Source of the DNA: Mycobacterium sp. E1214
GTDB lineage: Bacteria; Actinomycetota; Actinomycetes; Mycobacteriales; Mycobacteriaceae
Assembly (NCBI RefSeq): GCF_001666755.1
Contig: NZ_LZJC01000030.1
Location: 1 to 61,908, forward strand
DNA length: 61,908 nucleotides
Direction: 5' to 3'
In this document: positions 26,855 to 35,152 of the stretch, one piece after another
Position numbering within the stretch: position 1 is the first letter of the stretch
How the letters are laid out: every line of letters starts with the position of its first letter
Program-made: the position numbers and the translations under genes
Notes under the pieces: generated by a model
What the model was told of the DNA's origin: nothing
The model's database searches: none
What the model saw: the letters and a program-made list of their open reading frames with translations, nothing else

Positions 26855-27621
26855 CATTCCGTCGCGCCGCTACCCCTAGGGCTTGCCCGTGGGGACGCGA
26901 TGATGAGCCAGGATGTGTAGTGCTCGACGACTTCTCCGCCGAGTGAGCGAGCGCCGGCGGTCGCTTCGTCGACTTCTTCAGGTGACCAGTCGCTGAATGT
27001 ACTGAAGAGGCCATGAATCTGATCTGCGTTTAGGGCGGTGCTCCACCGGTAGGCGCAGATGTCGTCAATGACGAAAAATCCGGTCGATCTCAGCTTGTAC
27101 GCGGTCGCGTCGACATCTTCGGGTTTGCCAGTGCGCTCGGGTGTCGGTCGACGTGCCACGATCTTCTGGATAACGGCCCGAAATGGGCTTACAGCCACGG
27201 AAGGATCACCAAAGACACTGCGCCACACTAATAGACGTCCACCTGGCTTGAGCCAACGATCGATCTTTGGTGCGAGCACATCGAGGTTCATCCAGTGAAA
27301 AGACGTCGCGGCAACGACGAGATCGAACACTGACTCACCGAAATCGACGTCCTCAGCTCGTGAAGTCAACAGTTGAGCGTCGGGGTGGGCTGCGGCAAGA
27401 GCGGAAGCGAGCTGGCGACCCGGTTCGACCGCGACGACCTCCATGCCTTCGGCGAGTAACGGGCCGGTGGCTTCGCCGGTTCCGGCCCCTAGGTCGAGCG
27501 CGCGGCGACCATGCCCCACCAAACCGGTGTCCTGTACCCGCTGCCAGAGATCAGCGGGGTAGGGCGGCCTGAATTTCCGATAGAGATCGGACCGATCGTT
27601 GAAATGCATTGGGTCGGGCAC
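26854..27621 (-). CDS. Class I SAM-dependent methyltransferase
   Basis: A 255-residue UbiE/Methyltransf_11-type enzyme. Motif I is LDLGAGTGEATG (about residues 43-54), followed by the acidic post-I strand VVAVEPG, the FDLVVAATSFHWMN motif IV region and LKPGGRLLVW. Substrate unknown. The N-terminus FNDRSDLYRKFRPPYP is typical of the group whose members modify small molecules. Codon use is less GC-rich than in the dnaB region, suggesting later acquisition. Its stop lies at the edge of the dnaB terminator. The TetX-like gene runs divergently, about 260 bp away. Confidence 0.85.
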   Translation of the reverse strand: MPDPMHFNDRSDLYRKFRPPYPADLWQRVQDTGLVGHGRRALDLGAGTGEATGPLLAEGMEVVAVEPGRQLASALAAAHPDAQLLTSRAEDVDFGESVFDLVVAATSFHWMNLDVLAPKIDRWLKPGGRLLVWRSVFGDPSVAVSPFRAVIQKIVARRPTPERTGKPEDVDATAYKLRSTGFFVIDDICAYRWSTALNADQIHGLFSTFSDWSPEEVDEATAGARSLGGEVVEHYTSWLIIASPRASPRGSGATE

Positions 27622-27705
27622 CTAGCCAGAGTAAGTAGCCTGGCCACGCTCGCCCTCGATCGCGCGCCAAAGAGAACCTTTTGAGGCAGATCGGCGAGAC
27701 AGGAT

Positions 27706-27867
27706 GTGATCGACCTCGTTTCTCTAGATACGAGACGGCGCAAGCTTGCGCGACGGTATGAGAAGGTGGCGGAATACGAGCGGCGCGTTGCGGGTGCGGG
27801 GGCGGATGCGCTGATGTGGCCCGAACACGCTTGCCGCCGGACCGAGTTCGTTCCGATCATCGTCTGA
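27706..27867 (+). CDS. Small ORF before the TetX-like gene (53 aa)
   Basis: GTG-initiated frame encoding a highly charged 53-residue peptide (VIDLVSLDTRRRKLARRYEKVAEYERRVAG...), predicted helical with an Arg/Lys/Glu-rich centre. It ends 13 nt before the ATG of the monooxygenase, so it could be a co-transcribed small protein. Equally, it may be a remnant of a regulator, or noise. The dyad repeat copy 2 falls inside its first codons. I do not recognise a family. Confidence 0.3.
   Translation: MIDLVSLDTRRRKLARRYEKVAEYERRVAGAGADALMWPEHACRRTEFVPIIV
27715..27735. repeat. Dyad repeat copy 2
   Basis: CTCGTTTCTCTAGATACGAGA contains the inverted repeat CTCGT-N9-ACGAG. It lies between the divergent methyltransferase and TetX-like genes, where an operator would be expected. 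The context GCGAGACAGGATGTGA (27694-27709) upstream is shared with copy 3. Confidence 0.5.
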
Positions 27868-27880
27868 CAGGAATACCGTC

Positions 27881-29023
27881 ATGGTTCCCAAGATCTCCGT
27901 CATCGGTGCCGGCCTTGGCGGCCTAACACTTGCGCGTGTCTTACACGTCGCGGGCGTTAGTGCCACGGTCTATGAAGGTGAAGCCTCGCCGAGTGTTCGA
28001 ACGCAAGGTGGCCAGCTAGATCTGCACGAACATACTGGTCAGCGTGCGCTGGACATCGCGGGGCTCACTGAGCAGTACTGCGGCATCATCCATCGCGGCG
28101 GTGGTGCTCGGCGGGTCTATGACACCCGCGGCAATGTACTGGTCGAGGTTCCTGACGACGGGTCGATGACGCGTCCTGAGGCGCTACGCGGTGACATTCG
28201 CCGCATCCTCCTCGAATCATTGCCCGACGATGCTGTGCAATGGGGCCGAAAGCTCCTGTCGGCGAACCCCATAGACGGCGCTGGGCGACATGAACTCGTG
28301 TTCTCCGACGGCTCACGTACGCTCACCGATGTCCTTATCGGCGCTGACGGGGCGTGGTCCGCTGTGCGCCCCCTGCTGTCCGATGAACAGCCCGCCTATG
28401 CGGGGCTGAGCTACATCGACACCTACATGTTCAACGCAGATCGGGAGCATCCAGAGGTCGTCGAGACCGTCGGAGACGGCGCGCTCTACTGCGTTATGCC
28501 TGGCAAAGCACTACTGGCGCATCGCGAGGTCGGCAATGTGGTCCACACATACGTGATCTTGCGCCGCACCGTCGACTGGTTTGACCAGATTGACTTCACG
28601 GAGGCGATCACCGCCCGCTCTCGAATCGCCGCTGAGTTCGACGGCTGGTCCCCAAGGCTGACAGCGCTGATCCTGCAAGGCGACGGATCGCCCGTTCTGC
28701 GCAAGATTCATCAACTTCCCGACCGCCACCGTTGGAACCGCACCCCCGGCGTGACCCTTCTTGGCGATGCCGCGCACCTCACCGTCCCGGGAGGCGACGG
28801 TGCGAACCTTGCCATGCTCGACGGTGCTGAACTCGGCGAAGCCCTTGCCACGCACCTGCAACAGCCCGAAGTGGCGCTAAAGAAGTATGAAGAGATCGCT
28901 TTTCCGCGCAACGAGGCAGCCGCCATCGCCGCGCACCAGACAATGGAGACGATCTTTGGCACCGGCGCACCGGAGGGGGTGATCAAACTCTTCAAGGAAG
29001 TATTAGCCCGGCAGCGAACATAA
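27881..29023 (+). CDS. FAD-dependent monooxygenase, TetX-like (possible tetracycline-inactivating type)
   Basis: Class A flavoprotein hydroxylase of 380 residues. The FAD-binding GxGxxG is GAGLGG (residues 9-14), the second FAD motif is LLGDAAHLTVPGGDGANLAMLDG (about 288-310), and ALRGDIRRILLESLP lies between. Several segments track TetX: GGQLDLHEHTGQRAL resembles its GGTLDLHKGSGQEAM, and the RxDLRxILLNSL segment and GDAAHL are shared. TetX-type enzymes hydroxylate tetracyclines, and a related mycobacterial enzyme does so in M. abscessus. Whether this one does is not known; other aromatic substrates are possible. The Shine-Dalgarno is weak (CAGGAA). Confidence 0.82.
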   Translation: MVPKISVIGAGLGGLTLARVLHVAGVSATVYEGEASPSVRTQGGQLDLHEHTGQRALDIAGLTEQYCGIIHRGGGARRVYDTRGNVLVEVPDDGSMTRPEALRGDIRRILLESLPDDAVQWGRKLLSANPIDGAGRHELVFSDGSRTLTDVLIGADGAWSAVRPLLSDEQPAYAGLSYIDTYMFNADREHPEVVETVGDGALYCVMPGKALLAHREVGNVVHTYVILRRTVDWFDQIDFTEAITARSRIAAEFDGWSPRLTALILQGDGSPVLRKIHQLPDRHRWNRTPGVTLLGDAAHLTVPGGDGANLAMLDGAELGEALATHLQQPEVALKKYEEIAFPRNEAAAIAAHQTMETIFGTGAPEGVIKLFKEVLARQRT

Positions 29024-29121
29024 CTTCGGCACAAGACAACCGGCCGGCTTCGACCCTCATCAGCCGTTGAAGGCGAGTCCGCGCTCCTTCGCTGGTCTCA
29101 CGCGAGGCAGGATGTGAGCCC

Positions 29122-29144
29122 CTCGCTTCTCCACGAATGAGACG
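29122..29144. repeat. Dyad repeat copy 3
   Basis: CTCGCTTCTCCACGAATGAGACG aligns with copy 2 and is preceded by the same GCGAGGCAGGATGTGA context (29102-29117). The inverted arms are degenerate here (CTC/GAG). It sits just after the TetX-like gene, so the three copies bracket the two-gene block. Confidence 0.45.
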
Positions 29145-29157
29145 CCGAGCGAGACGT

Positions 29158-29600
29158 TTAGCTGTGTTGGAGAACCCGTCGCACCTTGGCGTCGTCCTCG
29201 GTGTCTAGCGAGGCGGTCAGGATGACTATTTTGTGCTCGGCGTCGCCGGTGGTGAGGATGTCGCAGTCGACGGAGATCTCACCGGCTGTGGGGTGACCGA
29301 TGATCTTGTGATCCTCGACGTGCGCCCACGATGCCCGATTCCCACAGAGCGGCGAGGCGTGGATTGCCCGCGGTGAGGTGTCGGATGAGAGTGGTCAATC
29401 GTGCGCTGTGGGCGAAGCGTCCGTGGCGCGCCGCAGATCGGACACGACGGCGATCTCGAGTGCTTCACGACCGGGCGTGCTCGCGGCCCAGCACAGGCCC
29501 GGTCGGCTGTCATTGGCGGGCAAGGTCTCGCGGGCGAAGTCCGCGCACATATCGACGAGATCGCGATTCCGGCGTCAGCGAAAGCCATTGCACCACAACG
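29158..29600 (-). pseudogene. Remnant of an XRE-type regulator with MmyB-like C-terminal domain
   Basis: The minus strand encodes, in shifting frames, pieces of a helix-turn-helix regulator's ligand domain. These are DFARETLPANDSRP with EALEIAVVSDLRRATDASPTAH, then in another frame LTTLIRHLTAGNPRLAALWESG, and in a third VEDHKIIGHPTAGEISVDCDIL ending ASLDTEDDAKVRRVLQHS and a TAA at 29158. This order fits the MmyB-like domain of streptomycete and mycobacterial XRE regulators. At least two frameshifts and no N-terminal HTH were found, so the gene is broken. Confidence 0.55.
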
Positions 29601-30046
29601 CAACACGTAATGCGGCACGGCTTGGTCGTTGCTCCTCGTGTTCGTTTTGTGCAAATCCCCCAAGGTTGCGAGGCAGGAGAGCTGCGCGTTAAGGGACAGC
29701 AGGTGCCTGGGACTTGCAGGGGAATGCCTGTGGGTTACGAAGAGCTGAGTTGGCTCGCCAAGTGGGGTCGGCGCAGAGGGTGGTTTTCGTGCCAGCACTG
29801 CGATGGCCGGCAAAGCGAACGTCAACAAGCCACGAGTACAGACCGCTGGGCTTGAAACCCCTACTTACAGCCCGTACCGTCAGCACACGGGTTCGATGTG
29901 ACCCGCCGCCCGCGCCGAGACAAGTTCGGTGAGGTGAACACATCGCGATCGGTCACCACCGCAGTCATCTACCAGCAACGGTGCCTCGACAGCTCAGCAA
30001 CGCGGGCACTGAATTGCACACCCGCACCCGAAACGTAGGTGAAGTG
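29601..30046. other. Intergenic stretch, no gene recognised
   Basis: About 445 bp between the XRE remnant and the glyoxalase-like gene. Short open frames on both strands show no coding pattern or family motif. An AGGTGAA (30036-30042) near its right end serves as ribosome-binding site for the next gene. Confidence 0.4.
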
Positions 30047-30571
30047 ATGGATCTGACCCTTGACGACGCCAAACGCGCCGCCCGCGTGCTGCGCGACCAA
30101 CTGCCCGACAGCGATCTCACCCATTCCAGAACGCTGGAGATCGTGGCCCAACAGCTCGGTTTCCGAGATTGGAACACCGCCGCGGCGCGGCTTCCATCCC
30201 GGCGGGGCATGAGCGCACCAGTGCCTGTGCTCCGTAGCCTCGACGAGGCCCGCGCCCGCGAGTTCTACATCGACTATCTGCACTTCAACGTCGAATGGGA
30301 ACACCGCTTCGACTTCGCACAATCAATCCTCTACATGCGGTTGCGCCGCGACCGGTTCGTCCTCGACCTGTCCGAACACCACGGCGACGGCACCCCCGGC
30401 TCAACCGTGTGGGTACCGGTCAGCGATATCACCGCACTGCACAAAGAACTCCACGCCACCGGATACGAGCGGATCAACCCCGGCGTCGACGTCGACTCGC
30501 CGGGCGGGCCCACCATGGAAGTCATCGATCCGTTCTCCAACACGATCCGCTTCTGCCAAACCACCGCGTAG
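30047..30571 (+). CDS. Glyoxalase/bleomycin-resistance superfamily protein with N-terminal glyoxalase-related domain
   Basis: A 174-residue two-part protein. The first 50 residues (MDLTLDDAKRAARVLRDQLPDSDLTHSRTLEIVAQQLGFRDWNTAAARL) form the helical glyoxalase-related domain often fused to this family. The rest is a VOC fold (PVLRSLDEARAREFYIDYLHFNVEWEHRF...MEVIDPFSNTIRF). Members bind toxic small molecules or act as metal-dependent lyases; which applies here cannot be told. An upstream ATG at 29981 is in frame, but the ATG at 30047 starts the domain precisely and has AGGTGAAG upstream. Confidence 0.85.
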   Translation: MDLTLDDAKRAARVLRDQLPDSDLTHSRTLEIVAQQLGFRDWNTAAARLPSRRGMSAPVPVLRSLDEARAREFYIDYLHFNVEWEHRFDFAQSILYMRLRRDRFVLDLSEHHGDGTPGSTVWVPVSDITALHKELHATGYERINPGVDVDSPGGPTMEVIDPFSNTIRFCQTTA

Positions 30572-30708
30572 ATCCGCGAGTCGTGGCGCTGAAATCGGCG
30601 GGGTAGCTGAGGAACCTCGACCGCCCCGCCAAAGGCGCCGGCGGTCCCGCCCCGATGAGTCGGGACCGACTGACAGGTCTTTCCTTGGAGAGCAGATCGA
30701 AGGGGTTT

Positions 30709-30924
30709 GTGTTCCATGTCGATCGAGCAGTCTTGGCCGTTGTTCCTGTGACCGACTTGGAGAGGAGTCGCCGCTGGTATACAAATCGCTATTTGGGCGC
30801 GCGCGATAACAATCCTATGCCGAATGTCGTTGAGTGGCAGGTGGTTCCGGGTGGATGGGTACAGGTCTTCGTGGACGAGCAACGTGCTGGCTCAACGTCG
30901 CGTCGTACGTTCACCACATGCTAG
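30709..30924 (+). pseudogene. Truncated VOC/glyoxalase-family gene
   Basis: Encodes only the first half of a VOC protein: VDRAVLAVVPVTDLERSRRWYTNRYLG is the standard first beta-alpha unit, followed by VEWQVVPGGWVQVFVDEQRAG. It then runs into an unrelated short tail (STSRRTFTTC) and stops. The second half, with the remaining metal or ligand residues, is missing, so it is most likely a remnant. It lies 137 bp after the intact glyoxalase-like gene. Confidence 0.55.
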
Positions 30925-31018
30925 CCAAAGCCCTTCGGCGCGGACTTAGTCACTCATTTCACTGTGCGCACGCGGGCGGCGAGGTCGTCGCCAAGGCGGT
31001 TTGCGGCAAGTCGCGTGA

Positions 31019-31453
31019 CTACGGCGTCCTGCGTAGGTCGGCGAGCGAGTCTCTCAGCCCCCCGTCGAGGCGGATTTGCACGGCGGCCACCACAAGCATT
31101 ATGGCCGCAGTCAGGAGGTGCACTACTCCGTCGGTGACGTTGTGCGGGAAGGTGAACACGTAGGCGACCCGATGAGAGAAGAACGCCCAAATGCCGGGTA
31201 TCGCACCGGATATCGCGGCAAGAATCAGATAGAGCACCGCCCACGACTTTCGCAGCGAGAACACCAGGCCCGGCAGGAATAGTGCAAGGCCTGCGACGGC
31301 GTGCCATCCGTTGTAGTCCATGCCGAGCAGTTGAACAGTCTGCGCGTCGGCACCCGTCGCGAAGCTTGGTTCGATGATGAGGCCGATCACCGCCTGGATG
31401 ACATGAAACGAACAGATGATCAGTAACCCAACTTGAGCGACACTCCACTTCAC
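31019..31453 (-). CDS. DUF4383-like small membrane protein
   Basis: A 144-residue protein with four hydrophobic segments (VAQVGLLIICSFHVIQAVIGL, GWHAVAGLALFLPGLVF, WAVLYLILAAISGAIPGIWAFF, DGVVHLLTAAIMLVVAAVQI). The arrangement FPHNVTDGVVHLLTA near the end is typical of DUF4383 proteins. The GTG at 31453 has a strong AAGGAGGTG Shine-Dalgarno 6 nt away; upstream in-frame codons lack hydrophobic or family sequence. The function of the family is unknown. It stands alone between gene remnants. Confidence 0.75.
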   Translation of the reverse strand: MKWSVAQVGLLIICSFHVIQAVIGLIIEPSFATGADAQTVQLLGMDYNGWHAVAGLALFLPGLVFSLRKSWAVLYLILAAISGAIPGIWAFFSHRVAYVFTFPHNVTDGVVHLLTAAIMLVVAAVQIRLDGGLRDSLADLRRTP

Positions 31454-31560
31454 GATGCACCTCCTTGTGCCGGGGAGTTGGAAGCAGATACTACGCTCGG
31501 TAGTAGCAAGGCTCAAGGACGCGACGATCACCGCCTCGTGGTCGGTCACCCCGGCGGCGC

Positions 31561-31752
31561 GCCGGTGAGTCATTACGCCTCGAAGCCGCCGACGAACTTG
31601 AGCGCAACCGCTTAGTTCGGCGCAGGGGGGCGCCGGCTGACCGTCGGCTTAATGAACTCGAACTCACCGCCCGCGGTAGGCGCGCGGTCGACGAGATCAA
31701 GGTCGCCGCCGACCACACCACCGGTGCGCTACCTGCGCGACTCCCGATATGA
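31561..31752 (+). pseudogene. Remnant of a MarR-family regulator (C-terminal part)
   Basis: A frame ending at the TGA at 31750 encodes RLEAADELERNRLVRRRGAPADRR and LELTARGRRAVDEIKVAA. This is the wing (R-x-A-P-x-D-R-R) and following helix of a MarR protein. The recognition helix and N-terminus are not found upstream in any frame, so only a fragment remains. Confidence 0.5.
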
Positions 31753-31822
31753 CGTCCAGGTGGTCACCACGTCGGCGCGGCGCCGGCTGGCGACGAACAA
31801 CTCCTTCACCTACTGCAGCTCG

Positions 31823-32338
31823 CTACGAGGCCACCGGCGCGGGTGGGCGAGCGAGCGTGTGTGTCTTCATCTGCCCCAGGGAGTCACCAAGAGTCCAAAT
31901 CGCTACACCGAGCAGCACCAGGTCTTTGAGCAGGAATTGCCCGGGTTGCGCCGAAAGGACCGGTACGCCGGCGGCATGGGTCATCACGACGCCGGGGGTG
32001 GTGAACAGAAAGCTGATCGTGCCCAAAAACAGGACTACGGCCAAAGCGCTCCCGGCGGCAGATGCGCTGGGCCAGACCGGGCGCAGCGCAATGAGTAGCG
32101 CCGCAAGGATTTCCATCGTTCCCAGTCCGCGCGCGACGGTAGTGACGCTGAATACGTCATAGATCCAACTCATCAGGGGGCTGTGCTCGATGAGGACACG
32201 AGCCTCCATCTTGACGAATTTGCCGAACCCGATCCAGGCCAACACGACGACCAAGCCGTACCGGCTGACCAGGTTTCCTACCCGTTGCACGCTGACAGCC
32301 GATTTTTCTATGTGGGTGGCGACGGAGGTGACGATCAT
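31823..32338 (-). CDS. DUF417 membrane protein, YkgB/RclC-like
   Basis: A 171-residue inner-membrane protein with four helices. The core RYGLVVVLAWIGFGKFVKMEARVLIEHSPLMSWIYDVF, then GTMEILAALLIALRP and LFLGTISFLFTTPGV, match the DUF417 family that includes E. coli RclC, part of the response to reactive chlorine species. The ATG at 32338 (MIVTSVATHIEKS) begins the domain and has AAAGG upstream; the longer frame to 32515 has no family sequence. A role in oxidant stress here is inferred only from the family. Confidence 0.8.
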   Translation of the reverse strand: MIVTSVATHIEKSAVSVQRVGNLVSRYGLVVVLAWIGFGKFVKMEARVLIEHSPLMSWIYDVFSVTTVARGLGTMEILAALLIALRPVWPSASAAGSALAVVLFLGTISFLFTTPGVVMTHAAGVPVLSAQPGQFLLKDLVLLGVAIWTLGDSLGQMKTHTLARPPAPVAS

Positions 32339-32781
32339 GGGCTGGGCCTTTCTTGAGGGACACGGTGATTTCTGACGGTGCACGATGCCTGACCGGAGGT
32401 CATGGGCGAAGGGCGATTGGGGCGTGCTGCGGTGTGGCCTGGTCATCTGGTCGTCTGTCGGTGGCATCGCCCATGAGCTGAACGCCGCAAGTTCGTATCC
32501 TCGTCGCGCCTTCAAGGTATTCGGCGGTCGTTTGCTGATGATTCGATGAAGAAGTACTCGCCCGCCAAAACCCGACCGTCAAACTCATGCCCTCCTGACA
32601 GCTGGTGTCCGAGGGCAAGCTCGACTTCGGGTTTTGGGCGGTTATCGGCTCTGCCCTTGGATGCGCGGTGATGCCACCCCGCGGGGTAACGGCGGGCCTC
32701 GATGTCTGAAGTTTCACTGAAGATCGTCGGCGAAGCGGTGCCGACATAGCCGCCGGGCGCAGGGAGGTGCACGATCAAGGA
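32339..32781. other. Intergenic stretch upstream of the two-component operon
   Basis: About 440 bp with no recognised gene on either strand. It must contain the promoters for the DUF417 gene (minus) and the response regulator (plus). I could not assign -10 hexamers with confidence. Confidence 0.35.
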
Positions 32782-33510
32782 ATGAGTGGTGACACAGCAA
32801 CGCATGATTTGCGCGCGCTGGTGGTCGACGACGAAGTGCCGTTGTGTGAACTAGTGGCCAGCTATCTCAGGCGCGAAGCGTTCGAGGTGTTTGCCGCTCA
32901 TGACGGACGGCACGCTTTGCACATGGCCAAGGACGTGGACCCGCACGTGGTCATCCTCGACATCGGACTTCCGGGCCTCGACGGACTGGAGCTGTGCCGG
33001 CAGTTGCGGACGTTCTCCGATGCCTACGTCGTCATGTTGACCGCCCGAGACGCCGACGTGGACACCATCATCGGGCTCTCGGTCGGCGCCGACGACTATG
33101 TGACGAAGCCGTTCAGCCCTCGCGAGCTGATCGCGCGGGTGCGCGCGATGCTGCGCCGACCCCGCCTAAGCCCCGCGCCCGACGTGAACCACACCCAGCC
33201 GGCCGCGCCGCCCAGGCGGTTCGGCGCGCTCAGCATTGACGTCGATAGCCGCGAGGTGCACCTCGATCAGACACCGATCCTATTGACCCGCACGGAGTTT
33301 GACGTGCTGGCGACCCTCTCGGCGCGTCCACGCACCGTGCTCACTCGCCGACAGATACTTGACGCGGTGTGGGGTGAGACTTGGGTGGGCAACGACAACC
33401 TCCTCGACGTGCACGTGGGGCATCTGCGGCGCAAGCTCGGCGACGACCCTGCCCACCCTCGATACGTGATGACCGTGCGCGGCGTCGGCTACCGCATGGG
33501 CGTGGGCTGA
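32782..33510 (+). CDS. OmpR-family response regulator
   Basis: A 242-residue phosphorylation-dependent transcription factor. The receiver domain (about 10-125) has the acidic pair DDE (VVDDE), phospho-acceptor Asp60 in LDIGLPG, the MLTA Thr switch and TKPF lysine. The C-terminal winged helix (about 145-240) includes LTRTEFDVLATLSARP and VDVHVGHLRRK-like LLDVHVGHLRRKLG. A GTG at 32767 is an alternative start, but it abuts GGGAGG too closely. The gene overlaps the sensor kinase gene (TGATG). The signal is unknown. Confidence 0.9.
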   Translation: MSGDTATHDLRALVVDDEVPLCELVASYLRREAFEVFAAHDGRHALHMAKDVDPHVVILDIGLPGLDGLELCRQLRTFSDAYVVMLTARDADVDTIIGLSVGADDYVTKPFSPRELIARVRAMLRRPRLSPAPDVNHTQPAAPPRRFGALSIDVDSREVHLDQTPILLTRTEFDVLATLSARPRTVLTRRQILDAVWGETWVGNDNLLDVHVGHLRRKLGDDPAHPRYVMTVRGVGYRMGVG

Positions 33511-34706
33511 TGTTCAGCCGGCTGCTTCGGGATCCGCCGGGGCCACGAGCCCACAGCCGCCACGGCATCGGCATGCAGCTGCTGGTGTCGAACTTCACCG
33601 TCGTCCTCGTGGGCGTCGCCACCACCAGCGTCGTGGCAGCTATCGTCGGCCCGCCGATGATCCGACGGCTCATGGACCAGGCGGTCGTTCCGGGCCTGCA
33701 CGGCAACCATCCGTACGAGCACGCGTTCCGCGAGGCGACAGCGCTGTCGGTCGGAACCGCGGTGGCCGTCTCCGCGCTCGCCACGCTGACTCTGAACTGG
33801 TATTTGAGCCGGCGCGTCCACCGCTCAGCGACGGCTTTGTCCCGTGCCGCGTTCGCGATCGCCGACGGTCGCTATGACATTCGCGTCCCGCCGCCCCGAT
33901 TGGGCAGAGAGTTTGACGATGTCGCCGCGGCATTCAACGCGATGGCGCGACAGCTCGGAGTCGCCGAGGACACCCGTCGCCAAATGCTGGCGGATCTGGC
34001 CCACGAGATCAGGACACCGGTAGCAGTGCTCGAGGCGTACATGGAGGCACTGGAAGACGGCGTGCGGCACCTCGACACCGAAACGATCGACATACTTCGC
34101 GACCAAACCCGCCGGCTGGCCCGGTTCAGCAGCGATGTCCGGGCGCTGTCGGCCGCGGAAAACCTCGCCACCCACATCGAGGCGAACTGGCAGTCCGCGG
34201 CGTCGCTGGTCGCCACCTCCGTCGCGGCTTTCGCACCGCGCTTCCAGTCCAAAGGCGTGTCCTTGACTACCGACGTCGCCAGCGATCTGCCCGCACTGTG
34301 GGCCGACGCCGAGCGGTTGGGACAAGTCCTGGACAATCTGCTTGACAACGCGCTGCGCCACACGGACCCAGGCGGTCAAGTCATCGTGACCGCGCGCGCA
34401 GGACGCGGCGTGACAATCGCCGTTGCCGACTCCGGTGACGGCGTCGCCCCCGAGCAGCTGCCGCGACTGTTCGACCGGTTCTATCGCACCGATACCGCCC
34501 GCGACCGCCAGCATGGCGGCGCGGGAATCGGCCTGTCCATCGCCAAGGCACTCGTCGAAGCGCACGGCGGCCATATCGAGGCCCACAGCCAAGGACCGGG
34601 AACTGGTTGCACCGTGACCTTAACCGTGCCGGCGGATACTTCGTCCCGGCATGCTGTAGGCATCCACAGTCTGCAGCCGAACACTGTTGGTAGCCGTGGC
34701 TCATAG
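33510..34706 (+). CDS. Two-component sensor histidine kinase
   Basis: Membrane kinase (398 residues) partnering the upstream response regulator. Two helices (about 25-45 and 80-100) flank a short extracytoplasmic loop of roughly 35 residues. Then come a HAMP segment (YLSRRVHRSATALSRAAFAIADG), HisKA with His165 in LAHEIRTP, and HATPase_c with N-box DNLLDNALRHT, G1 DSGDG and G2 GAGIGLSIAK boxes. The ATG overlaps the regulator TGA. The last 20 residues (after TVPADTSSRH) run into sequence adjoining an insertion-element remnant, so the native C-terminus may have been altered. Confidence 0.9.
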   Translation: MFSRLLRDPPGPRAHSRHGIGMQLLVSNFTVVLVGVATTSVVAAIVGPPMIRRLMDQAVVPGLHGNHPYEHAFREATALSVGTAVAVSALATLTLNWYLSRRVHRSATALSRAAFAIADGRYDIRVPPPRLGREFDDVAAAFNAMARQLGVAEDTRRQMLADLAHEIRTPVAVLEAYMEALEDGVRHLDTETIDILRDQTRRLARFSSDVRALSAAENLATHIEANWQSAASLVATSVAAFAPRFQSKGVSLTTDVASDLPALWADAERLGQVLDNLLDNALRHTDPGGQVIVTARAGRGVTIAVADSGDGVAPEQLPRLFDRFYRTDTARDRQHGGAGIGLSIAKALVEAHGGHIEAHSQGPGTGCTVTLTVPADTSSRHAVGIHSLQPNTVGSRGS

Positions 34707-34819
34707 ATCTGCTTTTGGCGATGGAGCGTGCAGGTCCCAGTCGTCACAGTGTCAAGCGCCTTGATCATCGGCGTGCTGGGACCGAATCGCGGCGCCGCAA
34801 CGTCCATCAGCTTTCGCAC

Positions 34820-34954
34820 TAAAGTGCCCACTCCTTTAGCCGCTGTCGCGTGACCGTGCAAACCCAGTTCACCGTATCGACGGAATCTGTTGACCCACTT
34901 CGATGCACATGACCGTGATATCCCCATCTCAGCGGCAACGTGTGCGATCGGTCG
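34820..34954 (-). pseudogene. IS481-type transposase fragment
   Basis: The minus strand encodes RPIAHVAAEMGISRSCASKW followed by VNRFRRYGELGLHGHATA. This is the N-terminal helix-turn-helix of IS481-family transposases, where the usual pattern is HVAAEMGVSRxxxxKWVxRxRxxGExGL. The DDE catalytic domain is absent; downstream codons change to unrelated sequence. No terminal repeats were recognised. Confidence 0.6.
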
Positions 34955-35152
34955 GGTTTGACACCGATGAACCAGTCGGCGCCGCCCTTCTGCGGACAGG
35001 GGTGCGTGTCTATGGGTGATTCTTCGTATGGGCTGGTTTGAGGAAGGAGGGATAGACGCCGTTGTGGGCGGATTAGGGCGAGCAAGGGATGGGTCGCCGG
35101 ATTCGCAGTCAGCGCTACGCCGCCTCCGAACGGCGATATCGCGGAGCTTGTG
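34955..35152. other. Intergenic stretch beside the IS481 remnant
   Basis: No gene recognised. Probably debris of the same insertion event, as neither strand carries a family motif. Confidence 0.3.

Noticed and set aside
31491..31721. Arg/Ser-rich minus-strand frame opposite the MarR fragment
   Set aside because: It is the complement of the MarR wing region, which has recognisable family sequence on the plus strand.
34481..34819. Extension of the IS481 frame into a longer minus-strand protein
   Set aside because: Beyond the HTH the codons switch to the complement of the histidine kinase 3' end and unrelated sequence; no DDE domain is present.
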